DNA of 64,000 bases. It comes from Coniferiporia sulphurascens (taxonomy: Eukaryota; Basidiomycota; Agaricomycetes; Hymenochaetales; Hymenochaetaceae). Of the stretch, positions 11,301 through 22,754 are shown piece by piece (within the stretch, counting starts at the first letter, position 1; each line of letters opens with the position of its first letter). The notes under the pieces are model-generated. The model was not told the origin of the DNA, made no database searches, and saw nothing but the letters and a program-made list of their open reading frames with translations. The DNA lies in the NCBI GenBank assembly GCA_002794785.1, contig NBBA01000002.1, positions 806,001 to 870,000 on the forward strand, in the 5' to 3' direction. The position numbers and the translations under genes were made by a program.

Positions 11301-12824
11301 CCTTCCCCGTCTCCCAGGGGACAGGGGCAAGCACTGCGGTTGTGGACCTAACTGCGTCCAGGAGGGCTTGTGCCTTCTGGTCTAACTCATTGGGTGTTGC
11401 GTCGGGGAGCTGCCAAGCAGCCTCCACCAGTGGGGTCAGGGCGAGGAGCCACTCCGCCTCCTTGTCGGGGTTAATCCGAGGTTGGGGTGGAGGGACGTCC
11501 GCAAGCATGAAGTCCATGGTCCATGTGATAACCCCATGGTCCGAGGAAGAAGGAGTCTGCCAGTCAATGGCCCACGAATCCTCAGGGTGAAACTCGAGGA
11601 GCACAGGGGATACCATAGTAAGATCGATGGTTCCGGATTGAATGCCGGTTTGAGAGTGGGGAGGGCAGCATGTAACCATAAAGTCTTCCCCAATGCAGGT
11701 TAAGGAGGCTGCGGCAATCCAATCCACAAAGTCCTGAGGGTAGGTAGCAGCTGGCCGATGTGCAAGGCTCCATGAGGAGTGGTGGATGTTAAAGTCCCCG
11801 CCCACGAGCCAAAGAGCTTCCGCCGGCATCCTGAGGAGGATGGAGTCGAGAGCCGCAATGGTACTCTGGGTAGTGCCAGCTGTGCTGCGATTGTAGACGT
11901 TGGTGATGGTAAAAGGGCTCTCACCAAGAATATGGACCGTAAGGATATCAGGCAACGGTGATAAGGAAGCATCGAGCCGATATATTGAGGAACTAAGCGA
12001 CTTATGTAAGTACATGCAGACGCCAGGTGGTGGTACAGAGTTCGGGCCTGCAAGAGGGGGCAGTATCAGAACATAATCAGGATGGGATGTGGTGGATAAA
12101 ACCGAATCCCCAGATGGAGAAAGGAGCGAAGGTGTGGCACCGACTTTGTACCATGCCGGTTCCTGAACCAGGATGACGGTAGCAGGATGTGCAGCATTGA
12201 GCACAGACTCCATATTCCCTTGGTGTTAAGCTCAATGATTACGCGGTGATTGATGTCGGGGCTTCCTGATCATCGGAACTGATGGTACGGCAACGGGGCT
12301 TCCTAGATGTCATAAGTCAAAGATGATCATCGGCGGGGCTTCCTGATCGACGATGTGGATGCGGTATGCTTCTGAGCGGAGTCGGGTTATGACGAAGCGA
12401 CTGAAGGCTTGAAGGCGCACAGTAGACTGGTGGTAGCAGATAATGGGCTTGTATGAACAAAGAGCACAAGCTTAGGGCTTGTGCTACTGAAGTTACATGC
12501 TTATATGCTACTCTATGTGTTTGTTACTGTAGCGACTTGGTTAGGTATGTTTACCAGACTTATGGAAGGTCATGGAAACTCAAGGAAAGCCTTGGTAATA
12601 CAAGTGCGGTGATCAGTAAGCAAAGCACATCATCATGGTGCGTTGAGGCATCATCATGGTGTCTTATGGTGCAAGGCGCATAAGGATGAGTAAGGTAGAG
12701 AGATAGGGGAGTTGCGCTGACTGATGATGATGAAGAGGAAGTGAGTCAGTGCAGTGAAGGAAAGTAAGGAAAATTGTAACACTTGGGAGTGCTGCGCGTT
12801 ATGTTGGAGGAATGTGACTTTCAT
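8399..12824 (-). pseudogene. LINE ORF2: APE endonuclease, reverse transcriptase, C-terminal domain (broken)
   Basis: ORF2 probably starts at the ATG at 12824 (MKVTFLQHNAQHSQGNMES). It is cut by the solo LTR at 12224-12781 and resumes in frame. The endonuclease shows VQEPA, VYNRS, GGDFNIHHSSW, TIDL and SSDHG. The reverse transcriptase shows PGLSGLGYRPLKW, DVSGFFPS, VPQGSPV and the catalytic AYVDD. After it come LRWLGIWFD and a conserved WGATLWF stretch. The C-terminal end carries CICGHPRQTREHLLLHC. In-frame TGA stops lie at 11245-11247, 10639-10641 and 9838-9840, and a frameshift lies near the C-run at 9283-9292. An RNase H-like fold between the polymerase and the end is possible, but I could not find its acidic residues with confidence. 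Confidence 0.88.
12224..12781 (+). mobile_element. Solo LTR 1 (TGTTA...TAACA) inserted in LINE ORF2
   Basis: The 558-bp sequence begins TGTTAAGCTCAA and ends TTGTAACA. It is flanked on both sides by CTTGG (12219-12223 and 12782-12786), a 5-bp target duplication. It is about 90 percent or more identical by eye to the reverse complement of 13727-14285. There is no internal retrotransposon body, so this is a solo LTR left by LTR-LTR recombination. Which end is U3 is not settled. Confidence 0.9.
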
Positions 12825-12865
12825 TCCCCCGGGCCTGTGTCGTCATTAAATTCTGCCGGCCTGCC

Positions 12866-14485
12866 TCAAGGTCCGCCTTTATACTTGGACCTGAGGCAGC
12901 AATCCGGGGAAGCCGCATGGTGCCCGTTCCTGCAGTTGGGGCAGGCAAGGGGGTGAGGGCACGGTGCTCTCGTTGGGGTACTCTCCGCCATGCAGAGAGG
13001 GCAACGAGCACGGTGCTCAGTGGACTTGTGAGGCCTTGTGCAAAACGCACAACGGACTGGGGTGCGGCACCCTGTTTCTGTGTGACCGAGGGCAGAGCAT
13101 CGGGCGCACAGGGTAAAGGGGGGCAGGAGCTTGCAATGTTCGACCTTAAGACATTGGCCGAACATATAGACAGTCGGGGTGGCGAGGATCCGCGTGGTCA
13201 CGGCACCTGACTTGTCTTCAAAGGCAAACCCTATGGGGGCATTGGAGACGGCCGAGGTAAGGAGTGCCGGAGCATGCGTCCAGTCGGGGAGGAACATAAA
13301 GTTCACCCCGTCAAACAGGGGGTTGCGCTTCAGCTCGGTGGTCAGCTGGGCCCGGGTAAATGGGGCAGCGGAGGGGGCATCGCGGGTAGGAACCCGCTTT
13401 ATACTGAGTCGAGCCCAGGGCATGACCCGGGCGGCAGTCGCGGTGGAGCCCGGGGTGACAAGTTCGCAGAGGGCAGGGCCAGACTTAAGGGTTCTCTTGC
13501 GAGGCCCATCATATGTGCACACCTTCCTCAGGATGAAGGCTACCAACCATCCCGCTGTCCCCCGTGGTGTCATTGCCCCCCTGGTTGACCCCCAGGGAGA
13601 GCTAGCCATGGGGTGTGGCAACGTGTCCAGGAATCAACTTAAGCCTGCAATAAGATTTATCCTTATGCAGACCCATGGCAGATTTAGTTCTCTCAAGCCA
13701 GAGCAGGGCAACTCTCCCCACTCCGCTGTTACAATTTTCCTTTACTTTCCCCTTATTGCGCTGACTCACTTCCTCTTCGTCATCATCAGTCAGTGCAACT
13801 CCCCCATTTCTCTGCCTTACTCATCCTTATTTGCCTCACGCCATAAGACACCATGATGATGCCTTATTGCACCATCATGACGTGCTTTGCTTACTGATCA
13901 CCATACTTGTATTACCAAGGCATTCCTTGAGTTTCCATGACCTTTCATAGTCTGGTAAACACACCTAACCAAGTCGCTACAGTAGCAAACACATAGAGTA
14001 GCATATAAGCATGTAACTTCAGTAGCACAAGCCCTAAGCTTGTGCTCTTTGTTCATACAAGCCCATTATCTGCTACCACCAGTCTACTGTGCGCCACTTG
14101 GCCATTAGTCGCTTCGTCATAACCCGACTCCACTAAGAAGCATCTCGCGTCCACATCGCCGATCAGGAAGCCCCATCGACGATCATCCCCGACTTACGAC
14201 ATCTAGGAAGCCCCGTTGCCATACCATCAGTTCCGACGATCAGGAAGCCCCGACGTCAATCACCGCATAACCGTTGAGCTTAACATCCGCTACAGCTCGC
14301 TGCCCTCCAAGAAGGACAGTTTCCCATTCCCAGGCAGGCGCTTTGGACCCTGGGGGTTGGCCCGGGGAATATGTGGTGGCCATTGAAGACCCGCCCACTT
14401 CCGGATCCGCAGCCTGTCCCGGATTACCATGTTGCAGGGGTGACCCCAAGGGGGCTATCACGCCTATCCCTGAGGAGTTTCCCAT
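12866..14485 (-). pseudogene. LINE ORF1, gag-like protein with zinc knuckles (broken)
   Basis: The ATG at 14485 (MGNSSGIGVIAPLG) lies 30 bases inside the element. The frame is interrupted by solo LTR 2. When the LTR and one target copy are skipped it continues in the same frame, meets a TGA at 13634-13636, and then runs open to 12866. The distal part carries CARCSALGHTETGC, a C-x2-C-x4-H-x4-C nucleic-acid-binding knuckle. Two more cysteine clusters follow (CAFC...HRARC and CPNCRNGHHAASPDC). This is the RNA-binding protein of the LINE particle. Confidence 0.82.
13727..14285 (-). mobile_element. Solo LTR 2 inserted in LINE ORF1, inverted relative to LTR 1
   Basis: The 559-bp sequence begins TGTTACAATTTT and ends GAGCTTAACA. 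It is flanked by TCCGC at 13722-13726 and 14286-14290. It is the same family as LTR 1 in the opposite orientation. Both carry an internal near-palindrome (AGCACAAGC...GCTTGTGCT) and repeated AGGAAGCCCC motifs near one end. Confidence 0.9.
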
Positions 14486-14515
14486 ACTAACCACCTACAG
14501 GGGTACTGAAGTATG

Positions 14516-14532
14516 CCGGTGTTTTATCAAAA
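14516..14532. repeat. Target-site duplication, right copy, of the LINE
   Basis: This is a second exact copy of CCGGTGTTTTATCAAAA, adjoining the 5' end of the LINE. Confidence 0.9.
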
Positions 14533-15707
14533 ACATGTCATGTAAAATTAAATATCATCAAATGTCCAGAGAAGTATGCCCAAGCCAAATAGGGTGACAA
14601 GGCTGTTTAAATAAAATGCTGAGCAGTGGACCGAACTAGTCCTAGATATTTTAGACGATAGCATAGGGCTTCCCCCCAATTTCGGTTCTATTGCATCATT
14701 TTGTGGCTGCAAAGCACGACCTGGAAAAACTTCTATTTGACTTAGAAGTCCAAAGCAGCCTGTTCAAAAGGAATCCTGAACCACTTTCGGTTCACAATCA
14801 AGGGCAAGTCTCCTAGCCCCGGAAGTTTGATACAGTAGATGGAGTTGCTGACCGCTTTTCGGCACGCAAACGGCACAAGCTTGTCGGAGTTCAGAAAAGG
14901 GCAGGCGCCGAACCTGAATACCCCTTTGCACAGATGGCCGCTCATTATAGCTGCGGTTTCGAATCTACGCCGCGCTCACTCAGGCTACAGAGCTTAAGGA
15001 GGACAAACTCTCCAATCTTATCACGCCGCCATTTTTTCTGGGCCCTCGCGGTGAACTGCTTCTTCCCTTGCCTTATCCAGTGGTTTGTGATTCCAAACGT
15101 GCTAGCAACCGTATCTTTCGAAATGATAGAAGGTGCATGCGGGCGGTTCATACGACTCGGACGACGTTTGTTCTTACCAGTCGGCTGGCCTAGCTCGGGC
15201 GTGCAAATATGGCTCTATCACAGCTTTGATCCACGGCAGCTACTGCTAAAACCGATTTACCCGACTATCTATCTAACCGAAATTCTCACCCACCGTAAGA
15301 ATTGTAGATGGGATCTCCTGATGATCAAAGTCATCACGCGGCCTCCTCTTTCTTTCTATCTTGGACTCATGTTCTAGTCCATTTGCTCGTCCCGTCAACC
15401 CAACTGAGCGTCTGCGAAATATGCGGGCAAAGACTATACCGCACCAGTCGAATCAAACCAATGCATGCCCTTCTTTTACCTTCGCCTTCTTTTTCCTTCG
15501 GTCTGAATCAGCCGCCCCGTCGTTTCCATCTCCTCATTCGCCATATCCTGCAATCTATCTAAACTTGCGGGCACGACAGAACCAGTTTAAAGACCGAAGT
15601 TCAGGCTCCCCTTTCTTCCCATCACCTTCCTCTGGTCTGAGCACCCCTCTTATACTTGCGTTTGACTGTGTTCTGCCACCTCCCCGTGGGTTCAATCGTC
15701 CTGCGTC
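14533..15707. other. Intergenic with weak minus-strand reading frames
   Basis: No recognised gene. Two minus-strand frames (14742-14945, and about 14945-15210 containing GKNKRRPSRMNRPHAPS) look somewhat protein-like and could be exons of an unknown gene or a decayed one. The right end is the presumed promoter and leader of the arrestin-like gene. Confidence 0.35.
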
Positions 15708-17492
15708 ATGCATAGGCACCCCTTCGCAAGCGTCGCCGTTCCCCCGCTCCCCTCTGGCCAGTCCAGGGACATAGTCAAAGTGCGGAGCCACAGACCGGAT
15801 GAAAAGCTTTCGCAGTCAATACCCGTACGTTTCCCGTCTACCAGTACCCGCGTAAATACTGTGAGTACTCGCGATCATGCCAACGAGTCGCGCTCGATAC
15901 TTATCTCCACCTTAGAAGAGAGCCACCTGCTATCAAGAACGTCGCCCTTCACATAGAATTACATTGCCACCTAGGTCAGGAGTGATTTTGACGCTGAACG
16001 GTCAAGAGGAGGACGCGACTGTGCCTACGTACGGGCGTGGAGGAATTGTGGACGGCACGATTAGTTTCATCAATCCCGCTAGCATAACGAAGGTTGAAGC
16101 TAAAGTGCGTCTGCATCTCTGTTCGTCATCGCGACGCGACCCTGAATCTCACGCACTGCTTCTTTCCTTCTATTCTTTTTGATCTCGGTTAGATAGAGGG
16201 ACATGTGACAGTGAATGGGCTTTCCGGCCGGGTGCCTATTCGAACGGTCGTTCTTTCTGAATTACTCGTGTATTGGGATTGCCCGGACCATCCTGTATAC
16301 GACGATAGACCGACCTCACCTTCATCATCATCGCCATCGTTGAGGTGCTGTCCATCGGACCTCAATTTCCGAGTCGTTCTACCGACTCACTTCACTGAAA
16401 TCGGCGGTCGTCTCACACAGCTCCCGCCATCATTCTCAGAAGTCTCGACAGGCTTCCAGGAGTTTACGAGCGAAGTATCTTACTCAATCAGAGTCGTCGT
16501 GACACGGGTACGAGACGTCGGGTTGAAATCTTTAGCAGCCAGATGGAAGAAGGATACGGTCGTTAGCATACCATTTGAGTACCGCCCCCGGACTCGACCG
16601 GCACCCTCACCTCACTCGAAAAAGGAAAAGAGGTCAACCAAATTGCCAGGGGCACGTTTTCAAGCTAGTATTAGACCCAATTCGCCTTCCGAAGAGCCTG
16701 TCAAGACCCTGGTATGTTTAATAATTAATAGGGGGAGATTTACATTGACTTGATATTCTAACAGCTCTACCTTCCGAACTCACATGTAGTCCCAATCTCA
16801 GCTTCGATTCCATTCTTTCTCAAGATATCAGGTCCGGAAGGGGTCGTGGATGCATATAGCGGACCGCACTTGTCTTCCTTCCTGCCGAGGGCTACTTCCG
16901 ATAGCCTCGTCTCGTTTGCAGGTTCTATACAGAACCACATTGCAGGTCATCTGCAAAGCATAAACCCGTTTCGCGCACTGCAGCTTACGAATGCACCGCG
17001 CCCGCTTTCACGGGCATCCAGCCAAGCATCGAGCAACTCGCTGGAGAGAAGCTCCTCAGACGTGCAATCAAAAGTCCGAGTCACCCTCGTGCGCTCAATC
17101 TTTGTGGACGTACAACCTGACGCGCACGGGTTCACGTCGCAGCATAGCGAAGACGACTGGGGGAAATCCCACCATCAGGGACAGAAATATATTATACTCG
17201 GCGATGCTGTGATGCATCCAACACGCATGGCACGAGACTCTGTGACCTGGGCCGGAGAAATCCGCATTGACCCGAAAGCAAACGTTAAGTGCGGGCAGTT
17301 CGAAACGAAGTGTTTGGTTGTTAAGGTATGTTCCAACCTCTCCCCATTGTTTCTTTCGTTTTCTGACTGAAATGGCTCTTCGAATAGGACATGCTAATAG
17401 TATCTATCATGGGAGCGAGCCTAGGGGCGTTGCCCCCGCGAGAATTTCAGCAAATTATACCAGTACAGCTCACGACGGATGCTCTTGAGTAG
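15708..17492 (+). CDS. Arrestin-like protein
   Basis: Five exons (15708-15860, 15916-16104, 16193-16711, 16765-17325, 17388-17492) join in phase to about 508 residues. The N-terminal arrestin sandwich shows LTLNGQEEDATVPTYGRGG, VDGTISF, a variable Ser/Pro loop, LPPSFSEVSTGFQEF with SYSIRVVVTRVR, then PFEYRPRTRP. The later half (SHVVPISASIPFFLKISGP to CLVVKDMLIVSI) fits the C-terminal sandwich, interrupted by a serine-rich insert. Fungal arrestin-like proteins link cargo such as transporters to ubiquitin ligases. No PPxY motif was noticed, so that role is only a family inference. The first exon is the least certain part, because an upstream ATG in another exon is possible. Confidence 0.75.
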
Positions 17493-20400
17493 GATAGGGT
17501 TGGGGTTATCGTCGGCCAGGCAGGAAAATAACCATAGCATTCATGTTGTAATTCTTAAGTTAAGTTATGCATATGTAAATTAACGTAGCATTTTTTCTTC
17601 TGAATTCTCGGAGACAACTCGTCTCATCCCCGAAACTAACCATTCGACTTTTATATCGATAATCAAATTAGGTCAACCGGATGGAAGGTAATCCCTTCTC
17701 GTTCATCAGGGCGTTCTATGTAAAAGAATTCGCGCCCCAGGACCGGCGACCAAAGACCACCTCCTGACCATTGAAGATCCGAGACTAATTCAAACCACAT
17801 CTTCAAGGAAATTCGCGCACCGAATTCGTTCTCCTTCTCACATTCAAGGTACAAAAAATTCACCGCCCCACGAAGCCAGGAGCGCGTGCCTGACCTCTTT
17901 GTTCTCATGCCCCTGGCGCCCCAAGAAGCGTACAGCCCATGATAAATATCTAAAGAAGACGCCACCTCAGGTAGCTTCTACTCGCATTTACCAGACCCTG
18001 CGAGTCAATAAGATACTCGCACTTACCAGACCCTGCGGGTCAATAAGAATCTTCATGACAGAAATCGAATAAGCCAAGAATATGATGTGTTCTCTATACC
18101 CATCGCTGGGTGTAGTTCGTTGGTCCGTTGGCGCTTCTCTGATTCTATGTCAGATTGCTTTATTGCTTCCCGGAATATGTATAAGCCTTCACTGCTAAGG
18201 GAAAACATCTTCGAGCTTGGTCGCGGGAAAGAGTGTGGACTAGCAAACGTACCAAGGATTACGTCGGCCGCCCAGTGAACTTAAATATATATGATCGGAC
18301 CCCGACTGCAGCCGCACGCGCGGACGACAAAGAGCGTGTCATCTTATCTTCGGCATCGATATATACAAGAATAAACTGAAAGGGGAAAGGGGTGACAGGG
18401 AGTGGCGCCTCATGACGTTCCTTGTCTAACCGCAATTTCACCTTAACGAGCCATGAAGCAGGCCTTGCAAGAAGTGTGCGTATGTTCTGCATATTTGAGT
18501 ACGGGGTGGAGATGGGAACGACCTCCGGACCCCGCGCAACTTCCGACTTATCAGGAGAAGCATTGGATGTAGCGTTTTCCGCAGCGTACTTAGGCTTCCG
18601 GAAGCTGAAACCTTTGCAGTGGTCTCTTTAAAAAAAACCTTCACCAGTTTCGCCTTACGCAGAAGACAGATTCAGAGGTGTCAGCCAGAACGGAGTTCAT
18701 CGGTTCGCACAGGCAAATTTAGAGCTTATAGAACGCCGAGATTGTGTCTTGTTACATCGCCATCAGCTCAATCATATTCACATATTTATAACACCCTTCT
18801 TAGGGCGGGTAATAGGAAACTCACTCCAAACTGCATGTAGCCATAAAAGGTCGATTGGGCTATTCAGCCTGCTCAGTAGATGTTGAGGACTAGTCCCCTG
18901 TTTGAAATACGTGAGGAGATTATGCCTTCTATCGCAAACTTCGTGACGCTGTTGCATGTGCCTGATGCGGTTTTGAGCGAGATCTCAGGAAGACGCATTG
19001 CTGAGATGAGCATCGCGACGGGTTGTCTAGGGCGAGATTCTGAGTTGCAAGATCGCATATCGAATTTTCTGGCCACTGTCCTAGCAGCAATCACCTACAC
19101 CCGTTTGAATTTTCAAATGCGTGGTAGAGGGGTAGCTCGCAAAGGGCGCTGCGAGTCTGTGACAAGCTGGCAACCTAAACCAGGCTTACTGATCACGGTT
19201 ACGGTCACAAATGTAACAAACGAAGCACAGCGCGGCGGGCCGCAATTACTTGTTGGCAATGGACGCTTCCCATTTCCTTTGGTGAATGTGATTTTTCTGT
19301 ACTCACCGGCCCAGGCAGGTCGAGCACGCATCTCGCGTGTATGCATGGCCCCCTCCACTTCGGACCAAGCCTCTGCGCCCCAGCCCTGCTTAGTCGCCTC
19401 AGCATCGACATGCAGTCGTCGTCTGACTCGTCTCTACACTGCGTTCGAAGGCAAGCTAGGTGAAAAGCCGATAGCTCATTGACCGTGATACTCATTTTTG
19501 GCAAGTCGGCTTTGTCGACGAGCATGCGATGTATGGTGCGCGGCGGGCTGTGCAGCCAGGACTCCTGGTATACGGAGAGTTGGAAGGCGGCTACCCGCCA
19601 TCCGGGGACCAGGTTGATAGGACGCGGCTGCCCTACAGTATAATATGTACACCGTCCCCGTCACCCCCAAACATCTCGCTTCTTTCAGCTGTGCATTTGG
19701 TGACGGATAAAACTACAGTAATACGAGGAACTCAATAGATGCGTATTTTGCGTTCGTAGCTCCCTTTTCCTCAACTGCAGCTCTCCTTAACCCTCTTCAC
19801 CACGACAGTCCTAATTATAAAGGCTAGGCATCGGTGCGTTTGCCGATAGAAACATACACGGGGCCGTTGTTTCTTTCACTCAATGTATATGCGACATAGG
19901 AGGCCATAATATATTCAAACGTCTTCGACGCAGACTCGGATCGAGACTCCATAGTGTCCGTTAGCACAAATGCCTGGTCCCGGACGCATTGCTGGGAATA
20001 TATACAGTCGTTTGGGAGGGCGACTGAAAGTGCAACTTGGTCGGGTTGCAGAAAGATTAGGCCGCGGGCCTCGCGTAACAGCAATCGGGATACGGAGACG
20101 CCGCGAGGTTATAGCCTCTGCATCTCAGCAAATTCTTGACCTTTAAAGCAGATAATAAAAGGCTCGAAAAGGACTGCAAACGCATGCCTAAATATGCTAC
20201 GTATGTTCTATTACAATGTACATAAGTGAGCTCGACTGACATGGTGCCTAGCTCACATGTCCCATCAACAAGTCGACAAGCCCTGGTTTGCATTACCGAC
20301 TTTGCCGACCAGCATGTCAGAGGTCTTCTAAACAGCATGGATGCAACTTGAATCGTAGGGCGTATCCAGGGACATTCCGCTATCTGGGTAGACTACGATA

Positions 20401-20990
20401 GCTTGTTGCTGAACAGCTCTCGCAAAGCTCTTGTCTGTCTCACTGACACAGAAATTATGAGCTTGCCCGGAAACTTGAAAATATCGATCATTAATATCGA
20501 TCATTTCCCTCGTAGGAACTTCAAGTTGGTGTTCACCGCTGTTGAAGAGTGTTTAAGGTGTTCTTTTATTATTTATGTCTATGTTCATAACGTTACGAAT
20601 TCATCACCGACGATTTCTACAGTGATAGCAGCCGTTCATTTTTGTTCTTACGACATTTCGTTTGAATTGTCCTGAATAACATGAGAGCGTGGAGTAATAT
20701 CTTACAGCATCTGTTTCATAATTTACTCTTTGTATCTCTAAAAACCCGGACGTTTTCGAATGCGATTGATACACCTTTAAGCTGATTGTTTGCGGTTTTA
20801 GTGTGCAATTTTTTCTCACCCTCTGGGATGACCCAGTCTGCAGCGTTGCAGAGTTTATCCTCAGGCAAGTTTGTAATGGAAGTCTTATCGTCCTCAGTCT
20901 GACCTTCTGCTCACAGGTATGCGGACAGACTTTCGAAGACAATAAACTCGGAAATTTTTCAGTCGCGCCTTGTTTATGATAGCGCTGTAA
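17493..20990. other. Region with unassigned reading frames, no recognised gene
   Basis: Several frames look partly protein-like: minus 17663-17965 (ending FHPVDLI), minus 19824-20084 (ARGLIFLQPDQVALSVALPN...), and plus 18880-19482 (200 codons, no ATG at its start). None shows a known motif and I could not join them with confidence. They may be exons of unknown genes or relics. A 35-bp tandem duplication lies at 17979-18048. Confidence 0.35.
17979..18048. repeat. 35-bp tandem repeat, two copies
   Basis: Two adjacent units begin TACTCGCA(T/C)TTACCAGA and end CAATAAGA. They differ at only two positions. They carry no coding signal. Confidence 0.8.
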
Positions 20991-22395
20991 AATATTGAAG
21001 GGCTTGCAAAGGCACACCGCGTGCCACATGCGCTCTTTACTGGTATAGCGAGGCGAACTAAAACAGACAACGTTTACGACATAGATCTGCAACGTCTCCA
21101 GATTATCTATCCCAACCCTGATTTGTATCCACCGCTATTCAGGCTTGCCCGTCCACCAGATTTAGTAATGGGTCGGATATTAGATGCATGGTTGCCAAAC
21201 AAGCCATGGGAATTTCATTGTAGAGAGCCGGACTTCATCCCCCTTGGGAAGTTGGAAACTCTATGCTATCAAATAGCGCCTTACATCGACCAGTGAGTAA
21301 CTCTTAATATCACGATTCTAAAGTAATCGCAAGCTTGATTTTCACCCATAGTGAAAATAGCATCTATTCTGGGCATGCGCGACGCAACGTCGGGTTCTTG
21401 CTTACTATGGATACGTACTGTCAGGCTGCAATTTTGAAAGCACTTTCCCCGACTAGATATGCAAGTTCTCCGGACTATGTATCATTGGTGAAGGAGACCA
21501 AGGAAATATGCAAGGCAAACGTGAGACAGTTGGCAGCGGCTATGGTCATAAGGAGAGATTACAGGCACTGTGATGCCCATGGTAACCCAGTACATCTCCT
21601 CCCTCCTGTAAGTACTCTGTGTGATATTGAGTATTCCGTTAATTATCGTCGTCCATACCTAAAGCTCTTTTCTGGCCGGGATTTATGTCATAATGAGGCG
21701 TGTAGGACAACCTAGCGGCTGAGCCTCCCCAACTATTGTCTTTTGCTCCGCGTATTAAACGGTTCTCCTTCCTTCACGGATTGTAATACATTTCTCGCAG
21801 GATACAACGCGGAGGGTGAGCCCTTGTACCTCGTTTTCGATCGTTCCTACAACAGTACGACCGCCGCATCGCAATTTCTAAAAGGAAGTGGTCTGAAATC
21901 TTGCGCTCCCAAAAAAAGACGGGCTATGAAGTCTATGTCCTGCGACACGCTCCGGAAATGTATACCAGCATCGTGGATGATGGCCAAGAGCGTTTTAATG
22001 CGACAAGTCCCTACGCTTGGTCGTCCCTAGACCCGGACAAGGATGTGTTTTCGCACGTACCCTTCACGAAATGGAAGAGGGAGTCGGAAGGTTACCTAGG
22101 CTTAAAGATCCGTGAAGCTTTTGAACAAAAAGGATGGTCAATACAAGGATCTAGCGAGGGCGGGGGCGAAAGCGAGGATGAGTACCGGAGCGAGTACCAG
22201 AGCGAGAGCGATGGTGAGGGAAAAGGAGAGAGTACTAGTGAGGAAGAGGGAGAAGGCGAGGATGAAAACGAGAATGAGGATGGGGACGACAGCAAGAATA
22301 AGAGCGAGGACAATAACGAGTGCAGGGACGAGTGCAGTACTGGAGGTCTACGCGGTCATTTACCTTCCCCACGAATGATGACATGGCACACATGA
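20991..22395 (+). CDS. Uncharacterised protein with DM9/DUF3421-like part and acidic tail (paralogue 2)
   Basis: The exons match the gene at 1.8-3.3 kb in order: an open stretch to 21296 (RLQIIYPNPDLYPPLF, ending YIDQ at a GTGAGT donor), a second from about 21351 (MDTYCQAAILKALS, HCDAHGNPVHL), then the DM9-like part (FLAGYNAEGEPLYLVFD, YEVYVLRHAPEMY, PYAWSSLDP). Unlike paralogue 1 it ends in a long Glu/Ser/Asp-rich tail (SESDGEGKGESTSEEEGEG). The frame between about 21880 and 21900 shifts (SGLKS to KKTGYEVYVL), so a short intron or a frameshift lies there. The 5' end is not resolved. The function is unknown. Confidence 0.5.
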
Positions 22396-22754
22396 GGCCG
22401 AAAGATTGATCGAAGAGGCTCCATGATTACTCTGTGAGCAGCCGTATTACACTCCCTCGCAGTTTTTTCTATCTTCCTTGCTGGACGAAGCCCTTAGGAG
22501 TCTTTTTGTACCTATGATGCGCCTGGAACCAATCGGTACATCATGTAGAAAAAAATACGTGCGAATTACCAAAACGTGTGTAGGGAACACAAAATGAAAT
22601 AAATTTCTGTAAGTTAAAGAAGTGCTACCCAAGCTACGAAGGGTGTACGCATACATCGGCGCATACACACAATAACGATAGAAAAGAAATACAAAGCAAC
22701 TCTCTTCCCCATCTCCGTCGATACCAGCACCAGCACCAGTACCCATCCCCGTCA
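22396..22754. other. Intergenic between convergent genes
   Basis: I see no gene. This should contain the 3' ends of the two flanking convergent transcripts. Confidence 0.5.

Larger units (their letters stand above)
8148..14515 (-). mobile_element. Tad-like non-LTR retrotransposon (LINE), interrupted by two solo LTRs
   Basis: Read on the minus strand the order is: 5' end at 14515, ORF1 with CCHC knuckles, ORF2 with APE endonuclease, reverse transcriptase and a C-terminal cysteine/histidine segment, then a 3' region ending in a (CT)n tail at 8148-8163. A 17-bp target duplication flanks it. Without the two LTR insertions the element is about 5.2 kb, close to full length. It sits just behind the GH30 stop codon. 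Several TGA stops and at least one frameshift make it inactive. Assignment to the Tad group rests on domain order and fungal host; phylogeny was not run. Confidence 0.92.

Noticed and set aside
9838..13636. TGA read as tryptophan in the LINE (alternative code)
   Set aside because: Neighbouring nuclear genes use TGA as a stop, and some of the TGA positions fit Arg better than Trp. Simple decay is the cheaper explanation.
13179..13856. Plus-strand frame of 225 codons
   Set aside because: Antisense to LINE ORF1 and running into the solo LTR.
12224..14285. A fold-back or MITE-like transposon with 560-bp terminal inverted repeats carrying a gag fragment
   Set aside because: Each arm has its own TG...CA ends and its own 5-bp target duplication, and the enclosed gag belongs to the surrounding LINE in frame.
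18880..19482. 200-codon plus-strand frame as a gene
   Set aside because: No ATG at its start, no motif, and equally open minus-strand frames; kept only as an unassigned region.
20604..21092. 162-codon minus-strand frame as a gene
   Set aside because: Overlaps the 5' part of the DM9-like paralogue and has no recognisable domain or splice structure.
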